Part shown: one piece after another, positions 28,301-36,334 of the stretch
Layout of the letters: every line of letters starts with the position of its first letter
How positions within the stretch are numbered: the first letter of the stretch is position 1
Assembly (NCBI RefSeq): GCF_000699445.3
Contig: NC_067196.1
Coordinates: 73,415,864-73,479,863, forward strand
Source: Schistosoma haematobium
Lineage: Eukaryota; Platyhelminthes; Trematoda; Strigeidida; Schistosomatidae
Reading direction: 5' to 3'
Length of the DNA stretch: 64,000 bases
Notes under the pieces: model-generated
Told to the model about the DNA's origin: nothing
The model's input: the letters and a program-made list of their open reading frames with translations, nothing else
Database searches by the model: none
Program-made: the position numbers and the translations under genes

Positions 28301-30567
28301 TTAGTAGTGGTAGGTTGAGAATTTGAACGTGGATTCTTCATATTTTTTGATTTGTGCAATTGGATAGCATCACTAGTCCTTATAAAAATGGTGTGTTTTT
28401 AAAGGTCATGTGGGTTGATTTGTATTTAGTAAGTGATTTTTTGACTTGTTTAAATTTAGTGAATGATGGTGATGTTAGACAGCTGATGGTAGTTGTCTAA
28501 GGAACCTTGGACACCCCCTAGGTTTCGTACTAGTTGGCACTCATCAGTAGAGAGTTTTCTACCAGCTACATCAAACCACTCATGGTAGAAAAATAGTGCA
28601 TGTGATATCAAGTCATCGAGGCTAGTGGTCACATTGAAATTTGATTGACGACATTCGATTAGCAACACTGGGGGACTAGAAAAGCTTGATGTTGGTCCAC
28701 TAGTTTATAGACGCTTCAGAATTGCGAACCCATGACTTTCGGACTCCATGGTGATTGTTTCACGCTTTTACCAGTGAGTTGGCATCCAGGTAGCTCACAG
28801 TTCTAACTTCAATCAACTTCCAGGCAGTAGTATCACAATGTGTTTATTGATAACTTAGTTCTAAATTAACTCTCAAAGTTATGGGCAGCTGAGGAAATTC
28901 TACGAAATGGATGAGTTCATGGTATTTTGCTACTATCTTGGATTTTTTCGTTACTCAAACTTATAAATCAGAAAATTATGTGAAATCTGTTATATCTGGA
29001 AATTGCAATAGGAGTAAAACAGTCGTCATCAGTAACTTATTAGGATGATCGTAGTGCTGTATCTTGAGTTGACTGAAACTGGGAATGTGAAACATTTGAT
29101 TTCCAACTCACAAGTATTGAGGTGTTCTTCAGTACTCAGTCATTATGAATCTTGAAGGTCATGGGCCCCATCCCCGACCGGATCTTGAATGCGCATTGTT
29201 AAATAGGTAATTACTAGGACGAGACAGCTGTCTAGTGCTTCCTGGATCTCAATGGCTACCTAAAAATTGTTATTTTGAGATGCAAACCCACAACAGGCAA
29301 AAAGGTTTGTTATTTTATTTAAAAACTATCCTCACATGTTTGTTTATTCAATCGATTTTTGATTGAATAACTTACTCTTCATTAATTTATGTATATTTAT
29401 ATATAATAGGTGCGAAATTTAAATAGTTGTATCAAAGCGGCTGTAGATTTTGTCTCACCGGAACATTTACCTCAATGTTTTCAATTAATGGAAGAATTTC
29501 GTCAGCTATCACCGACACATCAAAATCACGAAGATAAATTGCAAATTAAAAATATGTTATTCCATGGAACAAAAGATGCTTTATCTGTCCTATTGACAAG
29601 TAATAATAATAATAATAATGATAATAATAACAATAATAGTAATAATAATAACAGTGATAATAATAACAGCAACAATAATCAAAGTTTGGTCAACCTTAAA
29701 TCAGAGTTGAGATCTCATGCACACGATAGACCATTTTCATCAACATCGTCTACATCAGCGATTATACTTCATAATGATAATCGAACTGTGTCAAATAATT
29801 CAGTCGTAAAATCAGATTCAAGATCAGAGTCTTCACTTCATTATAATTTACAAAATTATCATGTCACAAATTCTGTAAAGTCAATGAATACAAACAGAGG
29901 TGGTCGAACTAGAGGTAGACCTGGGCGACCAAAAGCAATTGGTTTAACTAATCATGAAAATATTAACCTATCATCTAGTTCCCCACCGCCATCGTCGTCG
30001 ATCCTATCGTCGAATCCGATGTTGAATTCGAATACATTTCCGGTTGTACCTGTCCTTAGTGTAAATACTGTTGTTCCCGGTAGTGGTGATTATATCAGCG
30101 ATAATGATTCAACGAATAGTTCTGGTAAATTTCCAAATTCGTTTAAAATTTCTTATAGAGATTCACTTTCTGCGATATCTTCATCATCATTAATGTTCTC
30201 TTCAGATATAATTAAAGATGTTAAACCGAATCTTATTATTACTACTGTTGCTACTAGTAGCACTAGTATTAGCAATACTACTACTACTATTGTTGATTGT
30301 GATAGAATTCCTACGACTATGATTACTAATGTTACTTCCTCTTCATCATTGTTGTCTACTTCTGCTTCTGGTCTGTCTGTGAATTTAGATGCCCCACAAC
30401 TTATTTCCTCTGTCTCTTTTCCTTGTTCATCTTTTTCATTGTCATCAACATCATCCTCGATATCGTTTTCGTCCTCTTCTTCCTCCTCCACCTCTTCATT
30501 CGTATCTTCTACCTCGTCATCATTATCTTCAGCATGTACTGCACAAAAGCAACATGTTTTATACTAA
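895..30567 (+). CDS. KDM3: KDM3/JMJD1-family JmjC histone H3K9 demethylase, 3' portion (nine exons, 5' end outside window)
   Basis: Coding segments are 895-1336, 5142-5242, 7447-7893, 9196-9971, 16068-16260, 22986-23227, 25519-25825, 26956-27206 and 29410-30567. Every junction has GT/AG sites, and the phases give one uninterrupted frame of 1,304 residues plus TAA. Residues are numbered from the first split codon in the window. Order: KDM3 cysteine motif [11 protein letters not shown] and FCRFWGFRK (exon 1), [11 protein letters not shown] and a C2HC4 zinc finger at about residues 266-291, CPYGWASC (exon 4), JmjC domain from about 590 to 990, then a long low-complexity tail. Iron ligands are visible as His741 and Asp743 (HVD) and His919 (AAHQV). 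The family removes mono- and dimethyl marks from histone H3 Lys9 in the nucleus, using Fe(II) and 2-oxoglutarate. The family call is firm. The N-terminal half and the promoter are upstream of the window. Activity is inferred from the retained ligands. Confidence 0.93.
1738..2040. repeat. Dispersed repeat with decayed ribozyme-like tail
   Basis: Bases 1745-1926 match 19460-19648 closely (shared start GGAACTAGTTAGCTGGATTC). Bases about 1966-2023 resemble a heavily mutated Sm-alpha hammerhead region on the plus strand, including GTCC-loop-GGAC and a CTGGATTTCACT end, but lack an intact CUGANGA/GAAA core. Confidence 0.55.
2485..2650 (-). repeat. Decayed monomer of the 344-bp ribozyme unit
   Basis: Read on the minus strand it follows the same order as the 58.9-63.1 kb units: a tRNA-like segment, a GGGAGTATCA-type block, then a hammerhead region. 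The core is damaged (CGATGA in place of CTGANGA), although CGAAAC survives. An old single insertion. Confidence 0.55.
3365..3535. repeat. Dispersed repeat, inverted partner at 255-435
   Basis: It matches the reverse complement of about 255-435. Both copies share the purine/pyrimidine block around the AAAGACGGAGTGGAC motif and an ATATATAGTTAGTGA-type end. Confidence 0.65.
3881..3924 (-). ncRNA. Hammerhead ribozyme, intact core
   Basis: On the minus strand: stem I CACTG/CAGTG, core CTGAGGA, stem II GTCC/GGAC with loop CACACTA, GAAA, a tiny stem III ACGG/CCGT, and cleavage site GTC^C. All invariant hammerhead positions are present. Part of the fold-back SINE. Confidence 0.8.
3981..4019 (+). ncRNA. 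Inactivated hammerhead ribozyme copy
   Basis: CTGAGGA and stem II are kept, but the second core block reads GGAA instead of GAAA. The upstream sequence (TTCGCG) cannot pair with CAGTG to make stem I, because this copy begins at the inversion junction. Predicted not to self-cleave. Confidence 0.7.
4376..4419 (+). ncRNA. Hammerhead ribozyme, intact core
   Basis: Stem I CACTG (4376-4380)/CAGTG (4415-4419), core CTGAGGA (4381-4387), stem II GTCC/GGAC around CATACTA, GAAA (4403-4406), ACGG/CCGT stem III, cleavage expected between 4414 and 4415. It lies downstream of the tRNA-like promoter of the same repeat. Confidence 0.85.
4646..4870 (+). mobile_element. RTE-clade LINE, 3'-end fragment
   Basis: It translates, with interruptions, into the typical schistosome RTE C-terminal region: NDCL-ILN-type start, DTISNSLL, a WRWIGH-like segment, [15 protein letters not shown] and GKRKRGRPR. 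The same segment recurs at 36.6-36.9 kb. A 5'-truncated or fragmentary copy, not coding. Confidence 0.75.
5142..5242 (+). CDS. KDM3: KDM3 exon b: conserved linker
   Basis: A 101-nt exon between CACCAG (acceptor at 5141) and CCAG|GTAATG. It completes the split Lys codon and continues [14 protein letters not shown], which corresponds to the RL-x-NKNGVL-type segment of KDM3 proteins. The phase (2 in, 1 out) fits both neighbouring exons. Confidence 0.85.
6830..7340. repeat. Dispersed repeat related to about 14660-14980
   Basis: Several blocks are shared in order with about 14660-14980, e.g. GTGAGAAGGCAG followed by a CACT...GTTGT block, GATAGTTTT...GTGTTA, and a terminal ATAGTGTAGATCGG-like block. 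Strongly diverged and unidentified. No intact ORF. Confidence 0.4.
7447..7893 (+). CDS. KDM3: KDM3 exon c: C2HC4 zinc finger
   Basis: The acceptor is CTCCACAG at 7446 and the donor is AGAG|GTTTGT. It encodes [11 protein letters not shown], a polar spacer, the signature [17 protein letters not shown] and the finger C-x2-C-x7-H-x2-C-x2-C-x4-C-x2-C. This finger is needed for catalysis in the KDM3 family. The 55-residue Asn/Lys-rich spacer before it appears lineage-specific. Confidence 0.93.
8580..8860 (+). mobile_element. Decayed hammerhead SINE copy
   Basis: It ends with TTAGGAGTC...AAGGACGAAAC...CTAATGCTCC and CTTTCAATGGCTAACTAGCT, the degraded counterpart of the ribozyme and tail at 4381-4450. 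The core is CTTAGGA rather than CTGANGA, so inactive. Confidence 0.6.
9196..9971 (+). CDS. KDM3: KDM3 exon d: CPYGWASC motif and low-complexity linker
   Basis: The acceptor is TTTCTCAAG at 9195 and the donor is CAA|GTGAGT. It begins [12 protein letters not shown], the KDM3 segment after the zinc finger, then [18 protein letters not shown], then about 200 residues rich in Asn, Ser, Thr and His. It ends NLLAFQ, which runs into the JmjC domain. The ORF extends upstream to 9108, but those residues are intronic because the phase and homology start at 9196. Confidence 0.88.
10265..10880. mobile_element. Inverted pair of decayed hammerhead SINEs
   Basis: A minus-strand copy (10275-10500) faces a plus-strand copy (about 10500-10870). 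The plus copy keeps A-box-like GCTCAGTGGTCCAGAGG and CTGAGGAGTC...GGATGAAAC near 10798-10833, but its stem I and stem III strands no longer match well. The same head-to-head arrangement occurs at 3.8, 13.5, 32.5 and 56.2 kb. Confidence 0.65.
13545..13900. mobile_element. Inverted pair of decayed hammerhead SINEs
   Basis: The minus-strand copy (13550-13735) keeps the tRNA-like part and lost most of the ribozyme. The plus-strand copy (13750-13860) has CTAAGTA and CAAAAC in place of CTGANGA and CGAAAC. Not expected to cleave. Confidence 0.6.
14150..14340 (+). mobile_element. Decayed hammerhead SINE copy
   Basis: It contains GGGCGAAACAACTGTCAGTG and a tail TACTGGTTAACCAACTGAAG matching the family end. 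The first core block is lost. Confidence 0.5.
14460..15000. repeat. Dispersed repeat related to about 6830-7340
   Basis: Diverged partner of the 6.8-7.3 kb repeat. A 60-codon minus-strand ORF at 14482-14664 includes [19 protein letters not shown], which might be a relic of a retroelement reading frame, but I do not recognise the family. Confidence 0.4.
15643..15666. repeat. CA microsatellite
   Basis: A run of CA dinucleotides within the intron before KDM3 exon e. Confidence 0.85.
16068..16260 (+). CDS. KDM3: KDM3 exon e: start of JmjC domain
   Basis: The acceptor is GTCTTCTAG at 16067 and the donor is GAAC|GTAAGT. It encodes [18 protein letters not shown], then [14 protein letters not shown] and [10 protein letters not shown], matching the N-terminal JmjC strands of KDM3 proteins. 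It contains no ATG-initiated ORF that would flag it, so frame and homology are the evidence. Confidence 0.92.
16494..16745 (-). repeat. Diverged monomer of the 344-bp ribozyme unit
   Basis: Collinear with the array unit at 59-60 kb over about 250 bp: CTATCGATCAAGTTGCAATG, ACCAGTCTAAGTGACTCAAC, the ribozyme block, and TTACCACTGAGCTATTC at the tRNA-like end. The ribozyme core is lost. It shows the unit existed as a dispersed single-copy insertion before the array expanded. Confidence 0.75.
17108..17240 (-). mobile_element. RTE 5'-end-like fragment
   Basis: About 130 bp closely match 22018-22153, the 5' end of the RTE copy at 20.7-22.2 kb, including CTACGGGATGGGG, CCCAACCCTCCTCCTTTACC and CTCTAGAAGAGCTACAGG. 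Only this 5' piece is present, which is unusual because LINE copies normally lose the 5' end. Confidence 0.7.
19330..19440 (-). repeat. Partial Sm-alpha-type repeat end
   Basis: GACTGCCTCGATATT...TCACAAGCATTTTAA matches the distal end of the Sm-alpha-type copy at about 27660-27700 (ATTGCCTCGATATT...TTACAAACATTTTAA). No ribozyme region is retained here. Confidence 0.4.
19455..19830. repeat. Second copy of the 1738-2040 repeat
   Basis: It begins GGAACTAGTTAGCTGGATTC like the copy at 1745 and stays alignable to about 19648. A possible interrupted continuation near 19760 shares ACATCAACACTA with the first copy. The family was not identified. Confidence 0.55.
20726..22154 (-). mobile_element. RTE-clade LINE copy, internally deleted, with target-site duplication
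   Basis: A 16-bp direct repeat with one mismatch (20710-20725 and 22155-22170) bounds the element. On the minus strand it has a 5' leader (about 22154-21970), the apurinic-type endonuclease domain (next entry), then a jump at about 20830 to the 3' end, a short GTAA-type tail ending at 20726. The reverse-transcriptase region is missing. It sits in the KDM3 intron between exons e and f, antisense to the gene. It cannot transpose by itself. Confidence 0.85.
20895..21968 (-). pseudogene. RTE endonuclease domain, disrupted
   Basis: Two reading frames (21968-21567 and 21461-20895, both minus) are in the same phase and separated by an in-frame TAA at 21569-21567, where CAA is expected. Endonuclease/exonuclease/phosphatase motifs are visible: [44 protein letters not shown] and [12 protein letters not shown] proteins cut target DNA to prime reverse transcription. 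This copy ends in the linker before the RT domain. Confidence 0.85.
22430..22765 (-). mobile_element. Decayed hammerhead SINE, near full length
   Basis: On the minus strand it carries the tail, a mutated ribozyme (CTGAGGATTCC kept but no GAAA block), the tRNA-like section, and the distal segment ending near 22750 that is also seen at 4120-4240. Confidence 0.6.
22986..23227 (+). CDS. KDM3: KDM3 exon f: JmjC core
   Basis: The acceptor is AAATTATAG at 22985 and the donor is TCT|GTAAGT. It encodes [34 protein letters not shown] and [16 protein letters not shown], which align well with the KDM3 JmjC core. Phase is 1 in, 0 out. Confidence 0.95.
23350..23515 (+). mobile_element. Decayed hammerhead SINE fragment
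   Basis: GTCCCATACTAGGACAAGAC...CAGTGCTCC at about 23465-23505 is the ribozyme remnant. CTTGAAG and CAAGAC replace the conserved core, so inactive. Confidence 0.55.
24960..25470 (-). mobile_element. RTE-clade LINE 3' end, decayed
   Basis: The minus strand gives, with many stops, the RTE C-terminal pattern: [20 protein letters not shown], a KRKRGEP-like stretch, and an end at the GTAAGTAAGC tail near 25020. It is a different, older copy from the one at 20.7 kb. It lies in the intron before KDM3 exon g. Confidence 0.65.
25519..25825 (+). CDS. KDM3: KDM3 exon g: JmjC iron-binding HxD
   Basis: The acceptor is TTTGCAG at 25518 and the donor is [30 protein letters not shown] carries the first two iron ligands (His, Asp). 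The second half of the exon is an Asn/Thr-rich insert from about 25730 to 25810. It replaces the short acidic/basic loop that precedes GALWHI in other KDM3 proteins. Confidence 0.95.
25975..26230 (-). repeat. Highly decayed relative of the 344-bp unit
   Basis: Shared order of blocks: GAATCCTTGGATC, TTGGTAGTTGACATT, ATCTTCAGGGAACT..ACTC, GATTTGAATCC and a GTTACCAC end. Alignable only by these blocks. Confidence 0.4.
26883..26908. repeat. ATT microsatellite
   Basis: ATT repeats in the intron just before KDM3 exon h. Confidence 0.8.
26956..27206 (+). CDS. KDM3: KDM3 exon h: JmjC third iron ligand
   Basis: The acceptor is TTGTTATAG at 26955 and the donor is CATCAG|GTAATA. It encodes [31 protein letters not shown] and [17 protein letters not shown]. 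The His of AAHQ is the third iron ligand. Phase is 1 in, 0 out. Confidence 0.95.
27374..27720 (-). mobile_element. Sm-alpha-type hammerhead SINE
   Basis: The minus strand reads tRNA-like segment, then CCAGCTGACGAGTCC...GAACGAAACC...TCCTGGATTCCACTGG (27384-27440). CTGACGA and GAAA are present, but stem II has a mismatch (GTCC/GAAC) and the cleavage triplet is ATC. Probably weak or inactive. Confidence 0.7.
28490..28830 (-). mobile_element. 344-bp-unit relative followed by a SINE fragment
   Basis: 28490-28660 belongs to the unit family seen at 59-63 kb. 28660-28830 is a decayed minus-strand 400-bp-type SINE with GCGAACCCATGACTTTCGG and CACGCTTTTACCAGTGAGTT. Confidence 0.5.
28501..28555 (-). 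ncRNA. Dispersed hammerhead ribozyme with conserved core
   Basis: The minus strand has CTGATGA, stem II GTGC/GTAC (one G-U pair) with loop CAACTA, GAAA, and GTC^CAAGG at the cleavage site. Stem III is longer and less regular than in the array copies. It belongs to the 344-bp-unit family and may retain activity. Confidence 0.6.
29130..29270 (+). mobile_element. Decayed hammerhead SINE fragment
   Basis: CTAGGACGAGACAGCTGTCTAGTGCTTCC near 29213-29243 is the ribozyme end. The first core block has become TTAAATAG. Inactive. Confidence 0.55.
29410..30567 (+). CDS. KDM3: KDM3 terminal exon: JmjC end plus long Ser/Asn tail
   Basis: The acceptor is TATATAATAG at 29409 and the stop TAA is at 30565-30567. 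The first 60 or so residues ([19 protein letters not shown], then [20 protein letters not shown]) finish the KDM3 fold. About 320 further residues follow: an Asn run from AAT/AAC repeats, an AT-hook-like RGRPGRPK, and Ser/Thr-rich homopolymer-like stretches. KDM3 proteins normally end soon after the JmjC fold, so the tail is an extension. The open frame through such repetitive DNA favours real coding. Confidence 0.9.
   Translation: MRNLNSCIKAAVDFVSPEHLPQCFQLMEEFRQLSPTHQNHEDKLQIKNMLFHGTKDALSVLLTSNNNNNNDNNNNNSNNNNSDNNNSNNNQSLVNLKSELRSHAHDRPFSSTSSTSAIILHNDNRTVSNNSVVKSDSRSESSLHYNLQNYHVTNSVKSMNTNRGGRTRGRPGRPKAIGLTNHENINLSSSSPPPSSSILSSNPMLNSNTFPVVPVLSVNTVVPGSGDYISDNDSTNSSGKFPNSFKISYRDSLSAISSSSLMFSSDIIKDVKPNLIITTVATSSTSISNTTTTIVDCDRIPTTMITNVTSSSSLLSTSASGLSVNLDAPQLISSVSFPCSSFSLSSTSSSISFSSSSSSSTSSFVSSTSSSLSSACTAQKQHVLY
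29905..29934 (+). other. AT-hook-like motif in the KDM3 tail
   Basis: The codons read [10 protein letters not shown], containing the RGRP core of AT-hook minor-groove DNA-binding motifs, preceded by RGG. It sits in the otherwise low-complexity tail. DNA binding is inferred from the motif only. Confidence 0.5.
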
Positions 30568-30937
30568 CCGTCTACTTAATTCAGCCAATATTGACTATTT
30601 GTCATAATTATCTTATACATACGTTGTCCTGTACTGTATTGTCTGTCCTCCACACAATCACACATACATACACATAAACGTATGCAAATCATGATATACT
30701 GTAAGTGTTTCAGTCAACGTAGAGAGGTCAGTGTATACTTGTTGATTATTTTTGATGAAAACACTACCTGTACAAGTGAAAAAAGCAATTTTTCTGTATC
30801 TCAATTATCATAGATATAACAGTCTATCGACTTTTCTTTTTGTTCAATTAGGCGCCAATTTATGAATTGTAATTTCTTGTATAGTTCTCACTTTTAATAT
30901 TTATTTTTCTTGTTTTAATAATGCTAATAACAATAAT

Positions 30938-30943
30938 AATAAA
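30938..30943 (+). terminator. Candidate poly(A) signal of KDM3
   Basis: The first clear AATAAA after the KDM3 stop lies about 370 nt downstream, inside an AT-rich tract. Such hexamers are common by chance in this composition, so this is a weak assignment. Confidence 0.3.
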
Positions 30944-31950
30944 TAGAATATTATTAAAACTGATAAATATGTTATACTGTCCGTCCTACTTTCTCCTCCT
31001 CTTCGTCTTCTCGTTTTTCTGTTACCACATATTCTTCTTATTCTTATGCGTTTTCCTCCCACTTCTTTTCTGAAAAAATCCATTTTCCAAGTTCTTTCCT
31101 GTTCCTTATAATTCCTTTATTCTCTCTCTCTCTCTTCAGCTCTTGTTCTGATTGAAGCACCGAAAATGAGCTACTAATAGTATTACTACTACTATTACCA
31201 CTCTCAACATTACTATTACTATCGGTACTTGATGGTGGCAGTAATAGTAGTTGTCGCGATTACCATTACCACTACTACGTCTAGCAGTAGTACCAATTAC
31301 TATATTTTCAACCAGCAAACATATATTTTGGTCTTTGTAGTAAGTTCGGCACATTTTTGTACACCCCGGTCACTTTTATTTGTATCTGTATAAGTGTGTA
31401 AGAAAGGTGTTTCTTTTACCGTTCTATTCCTATATTACAGACACACAAACAAATACGTATGTATACATATATACATGTAACATAGAAAAATCCATAAGTA
31501 CATGAGCATGTCTAATTTATTGTTTGTTTGTTTATGGATATTCTTTCTTGTTTGTGTTTTTCCACACTCTCTCTTGATTTACGGGCCTTTTCGTCACAGA
31601 TTCCAGGAGTATGATACTACTACTAATAATAATACTATTTATGATTACTATCGTTAGTATTGTTATTATTATTGTTTATTGTTATAATGATTATTACACA
31701 ATCAAGATAGGATTGATTTATTCTGTAGGTAATTCTCTATGTCTACCACACGTATGTCATATTTCACATAAATGTATTTCATTCATACACATAAAACTGT
31801 TTGTTGTGTTTTAATTGCCTTTAATTACTGCGTGTATTTGTATAGATTCAAACTTATCCAGTGGTTTTATGAAGTTGCTTTACACCAGAAAGCGTTTTTA
31901 AGGTATCGAGTATCAAAATACATTGTTGACTTATTTTGTGTACATATACG

Positions 31951-31951
31951 T

Positions 31952-31980
<29 letters not shown>
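31951..31980. repeat. TA microsatellite
   Basis: About thirteen uninterrupted TA dinucleotides. Confidence 0.9.
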
Positions 31981-31982
<2 letters not shown>

Positions 31983-32168
31983 GTTTCTACTCGTTCAGGT
32001 CAGCAAAACTGTTGAAAAAATGAATAACAATTTAGTTTTTTCTAGAACTGGACTAGACGTTTGTCTTCCGGAAACGACTACTTTTAATCATTTGTTCTAA
32101 TTTTGCCTTCTCATTAATGGAATTGTCTACATATATATCTGTGCTTACTCTCCAGATGTATAGAGTTA

Positions 32169-32187
32169 CACACACACACACACACAT
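32169..32187. repeat. CA microsatellite
   Basis: A short run of CA dinucleotides. Confidence 0.85.
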
Positions 32188-32479
32188 TGTCACATGTGTA
32201 TATATTCAAGCGTAGTCATGTAGGTATGGTGTTTGAATGATGTCAGTCGACCAAACAAGACTGAAACAGTTACTCATTGATGATAATATGTTATTATTGC
32301 AAACAGAAAATATAGACCAGTGAATGACTACATTGGTTCATTTTCTGGGGATTATTTTGTTGCGCCTAAACTCAAATAGATGAATCCACATTCGAATTTG
32401 TGACTCAATGGTAGAAAGGCAAGCAGTTCAACTACCGAGCTAGTTATCAGTATGGGGTTATGGAGATTGTTAGGTTTTT

Positions 32480-32830
32480 GGTTGAAATCATGAATCGATT
32501 GATGTTAGAGAACCATTAAAAATCTAGAGGCACTAGATGGCCGTTTTGTCCTAGTATGGGACTCAGCGGTGCGCATCGACGTTCGCGCTCGCAGAATCCG
32601 AACCCAGGGCCTTCGGTCTCGCGCGCTGACACTTAACCACTAAATCACTAAGCCGGCATCCGACAGTGTTAATGTCTAACTTTAACCAATCCACAAAATT
32701 GCGAAATCCCACGAGCACGATCGTGGATGCGCACTGCTGAAGAGTCTCAAGCTAGGACGAAGCGGCCGTCCAGTGCTCCCAGGTTCTCAATGGCGGTCTA
32801 ACATCAATCGATTAGTGATCTCAACCAAAT
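32480..32830. mobile_element. Inverted pair of hammerhead SINEs
   Basis: The minus copy (32500-32715) carries a tRNA-like promoter in reverse (CTAAATCACTAAGCCGGCATC) and a mutated ribozyme. A plus-strand ribozyme plus tail follows (32725-32815). Both tails end in a CATGA/GTGATCTCAACC-type flank, as in the other fold-back pairs. Confidence 0.7.
32732..32775 (+). ncRNA. Near-intact hammerhead ribozyme with one core-border change
   Basis: Stem I CACTG/CAGTG, core CTGAAGA, stem II GTCT/GGAC, then GAAG instead of GAAA, so the first stem III pair is G-U rather than A-U. Cleavage triplet GTC^C is kept. Activity probably reduced. Confidence 0.6.
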
Positions 32831-34114
32831 ACTAAGCTAGTATTGTGTTTTTTGGATAACTTTTCCGGAGTATTGTTTATTAAAGTTATGGTTTATTTTC
32901 GCACTACTAGTAGCTTGAAATAAGAACACACTCACAATGTATATCAGAAGAATATGTGTTAATGCAGGCTGTAGATTTATTAAACGATTTACTTTGCCTA
33001 ATTCACCATTTATTTACTTTGTTCCATCATATGTAAATTATTGTAGGGAAAGAATAAGTGTCTAGTTGAACTGTATGTTACTAAGATGTTTAAAAGTAAA
33101 GGACTAATCGTATTGAACTTGTGATATAACCAAGTCTTTTTAAATTTATAATTGCCTGCCAAGATATTAGATATTTGAAATTGCTTTGTGTGTATATGTG
33201 TGTGTGTGAATTCTTATAAGAATACTTAGCTGGAGGAACCTAATTATGGGGAATGAGGTATCACTTTTGGCCTACTAATTGAATGTTAAGTACTTCAAAT
33301 ACTAAGCTAATAGTCTAAAACTGATATAGTGGACAAAAATTGACATATCGTAAAGGAGGTTGATTACCAAACACTTTTTTTTATTTCATGTGTTATTGAT
33401 GTGCTTTTTATTTGTTTAAAATTTACTACTTAATTAACTTTATCCATTATTATTAAAGATTTTCATCATGAAACCATGTTTATTATTATTATCATACAAC
33501 TGTACAGAAGATGATAATGAGATAGTCTTATGTTTTTTCTTGGTAAAAAATATAGTAGTTATATGAATAAAACACTCAACTGTTAGCGATTAGCATGGAA
33601 ATTTGAACTTCACTCTGATTATTTTTATTTCGACAATCAATTAACATCATTAGCCATCACACAAACAGTGTGATTCAAAGTTGAATAAATGACTTTGTAC
33701 TTTGTTATTGTGTTTTATAGAATTATGTTCTAAATTAGAAAGACTTTCAAATAGTTTAAATCATTTTATTAATACAAACTCAGTTTTATTGTAATAAAAC
33801 TGTAAAGAAAAAGTTAATGAAACAATCACTAATTATTGTTGGTTTTCAATGTGATTTATATTATATCTTATTCATTTAGTTCAACTTCAGTTGTAGTAAC
33901 TGTGATGATCATTATATTATTTGGAATGCTTAAGTTATAAAATCGTACTTACTTTCTAAAGTTAATGTAGCTTAACAATGTATTAAGCCGGTGGCTGGAT
34001 TAACTGGCAACTGTTCAAATAAATTGTATTATTCATAATATTTTTACATGAAATTATAATTGTCAGTTTAAGGTTGTGGAGATTATTTAATTTCGTTTAA
34101 ATCATAAACTAATA

Positions 34115-34300
34115 AAAGTCAGACAACCACTGAAAACCTGGAGGTAATAGACAGCTGTCTATTCCTAGTGTTGGACTTATCAACAGTGCTCATTTATAAC
34201 CCCGGACACGGGAATCGAACTCAGATTCCTCAGTCTCGCGTACGAACGCCTAACCTCTGGATCACTAAGCCGGGATCTAACAATGTATGCGTTTTATTTC
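34115..34300 (-). mobile_element. Decayed hammerhead SINE
   Basis: The minus strand shows the tRNA-like region (reverse of GGATCACTAAGCCGGGATC, CGGGAATCGAACTCAG) and a ribozyme remnant without the GAAA block. Confidence 0.6.
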
Positions 34301-36334
34301 AATCCGTTCAAGACAGTGTGCGACCATCCAAATTTGATCGGTTTGTGGTTTCATTAAATTTATAGTAACTGTACAACATAGATACCATAGAAAGAAGTAT
34401 TTTGAAAGTATCATTGAAGTATATGACACACTTGTTGATAACGTTGAGTCTCTTAAATGGACACTTGATCCGATTTTCTAGCTGCTTGCCAATAACCCTA
34501 AGCTAAATCCACACGGCAACTTGAACAAAAGATAGGTGTGAAGTACAAAAAGAACGCTTTACTCCATCGTTAGTTGATGTACGAAAAAAAGGGAATTTAT
34601 AGAGTTACACACAACCTTGGGCTTCTGGAGACTTCTGGAACCATACTAAATCTATTGACAGCATGGGTAAATATCCAATCAGAACTGTGACGCGTGATTC
34701 TGCATTTTCTAAATGCTTCTGAGAAGACTTTCCAAGGATGGTTGGACAAAATGTCTAGCATTTCTGGGCCCCTAGGGACTTTGATGAGAGTTATTCTTGG
34801 GACTCTTCCAACAGTCAATTAAATTACTATAACATCCACAAAAACCCTTTCTTGATAATTCGATAAATGAAAGAGCAGGTTCAGAAAATAAGTGAAGGGT
34901 AAACTTGTTATTTATTTGTAGATCATTTAGAGGAGTGCGCATACGAACACGAGAGAGAAACATGTATAAAAGAAAGGAAAAAACCACATGTAGCCATTTA
35001 AGTATCTAAACTTAATTCATTTACTCAGGATATTCAGTGCACTTTGAGAAAAGTTGGAGGTAGGTCGAACGGTCACAGTTTTGGTAACTTGCAATGTTTA
35101 TGTAATTAACATAGGTTAATGACATTCTCAAATAGCTTTCTGTTTTACGTCAAATAATTAGGAAGCCTATTGAAAATAGACCTTTCCCTTCCATATATAT
35201 TTATTCTTATTTCGTTTGTGGGAAATTTTCCACTTCTCAATGAATTGATTGCTGGTTATCTGATTTACAGGTGCTAACATATAGTTTCACCTACATATAC
35301 AAGATGAAAGCAACAAATTAAAATACTGCTGATGTAATAATAATAATAATAATAAGAATAAAAATCTGAAGAGTCGCTTAACCGCAACTGATAGACAGGA
35401 AAGGGTAGAACTATAGCAAACGTACAGTCCTTACGATATCGTAGAGTTGAAATACATAGCAAGGAAGTTACAATTTGTAGTTGGATTAATTACTAAATTT
35501 AGTTGTGGTCAATAATGAATAAAGTGTTAAAATACTATTTCACATATCATAACTCATCTTCATAAAGTAATTGTAACGGATAAATAACATTTGCTATTGA
35601 TTCTCAACTATTCATTTAAGACCTCCAGTCAACAGGCTTGAAAGCTCTTAGTTAGATTATTGGCTAAAAAGTGAATGTGCACATGTAATGTCTGACACTA
35701 AAACGACAAAGTTATTCATTTTTAGTTTCCGGTTTTAATTGATGATTTAAGTAAAAGCAGTGAGTCTAATTATAGTTCAGAACGTTAGCTCAAATGTAGT
35801 CAATACCAGATATGTATAAACCGTTGGAAGAAAACTAGAGTGTTATATTTTCTACAGATATTTGGCATTCATTAGAGGCATGATAAAGAAAAACCTAAAT
35901 CATTCAAACAGCTATCATTTTAAACACATGTGTAACACACATATTCTAACTGTTTCAGTTGATAAGAATTTACAGTCCCATTAACAAATTTGTTATCCTA
36001 ATCCGTTTAATCTGGATTTCGCGCAAAGAATATACAATTGTCCGGAAATTATCGAATTCACAAATCAACAAAACCAATAACTTGGTGTTTAATTACGTTT
36101 GATATTGATGAACCTAAAGTTAAAATAACATGGAACTATTGATTTTTGAAAATTAATGATAGAATAGCAATAAATAAACAACGAATTGACTCTGTATAAT
36201 ATTTTTATTTCTTTTCAATAGTGTTACAACATATATCCTATGAAGTGTAAGTAGTTGGAATTTATTATTAGAAGGAATTTGAACATACTCTAAAAGATAT
36301 ATGGGAAATTGATATGATTGATCTATTAGAGAAC

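Larger units (their letters stand above)
30568..32479. other. KDM3 3' flank, no further gene seen
   Basis: 3' UTR and flank of KDM3, then AT-rich DNA with ACT/ATT-type trinucleotide runs and microsatellites. Short ORFs on both strands are repetitive and unsupported. Confidence 0.5.

Noticed and set aside
30153..30491. Acidic 112-codon frame antisense to the KDM3 tail
   Set aside because: Glu/Asp runs are the complement of Ser-rich codons. A shadow of the real frame.
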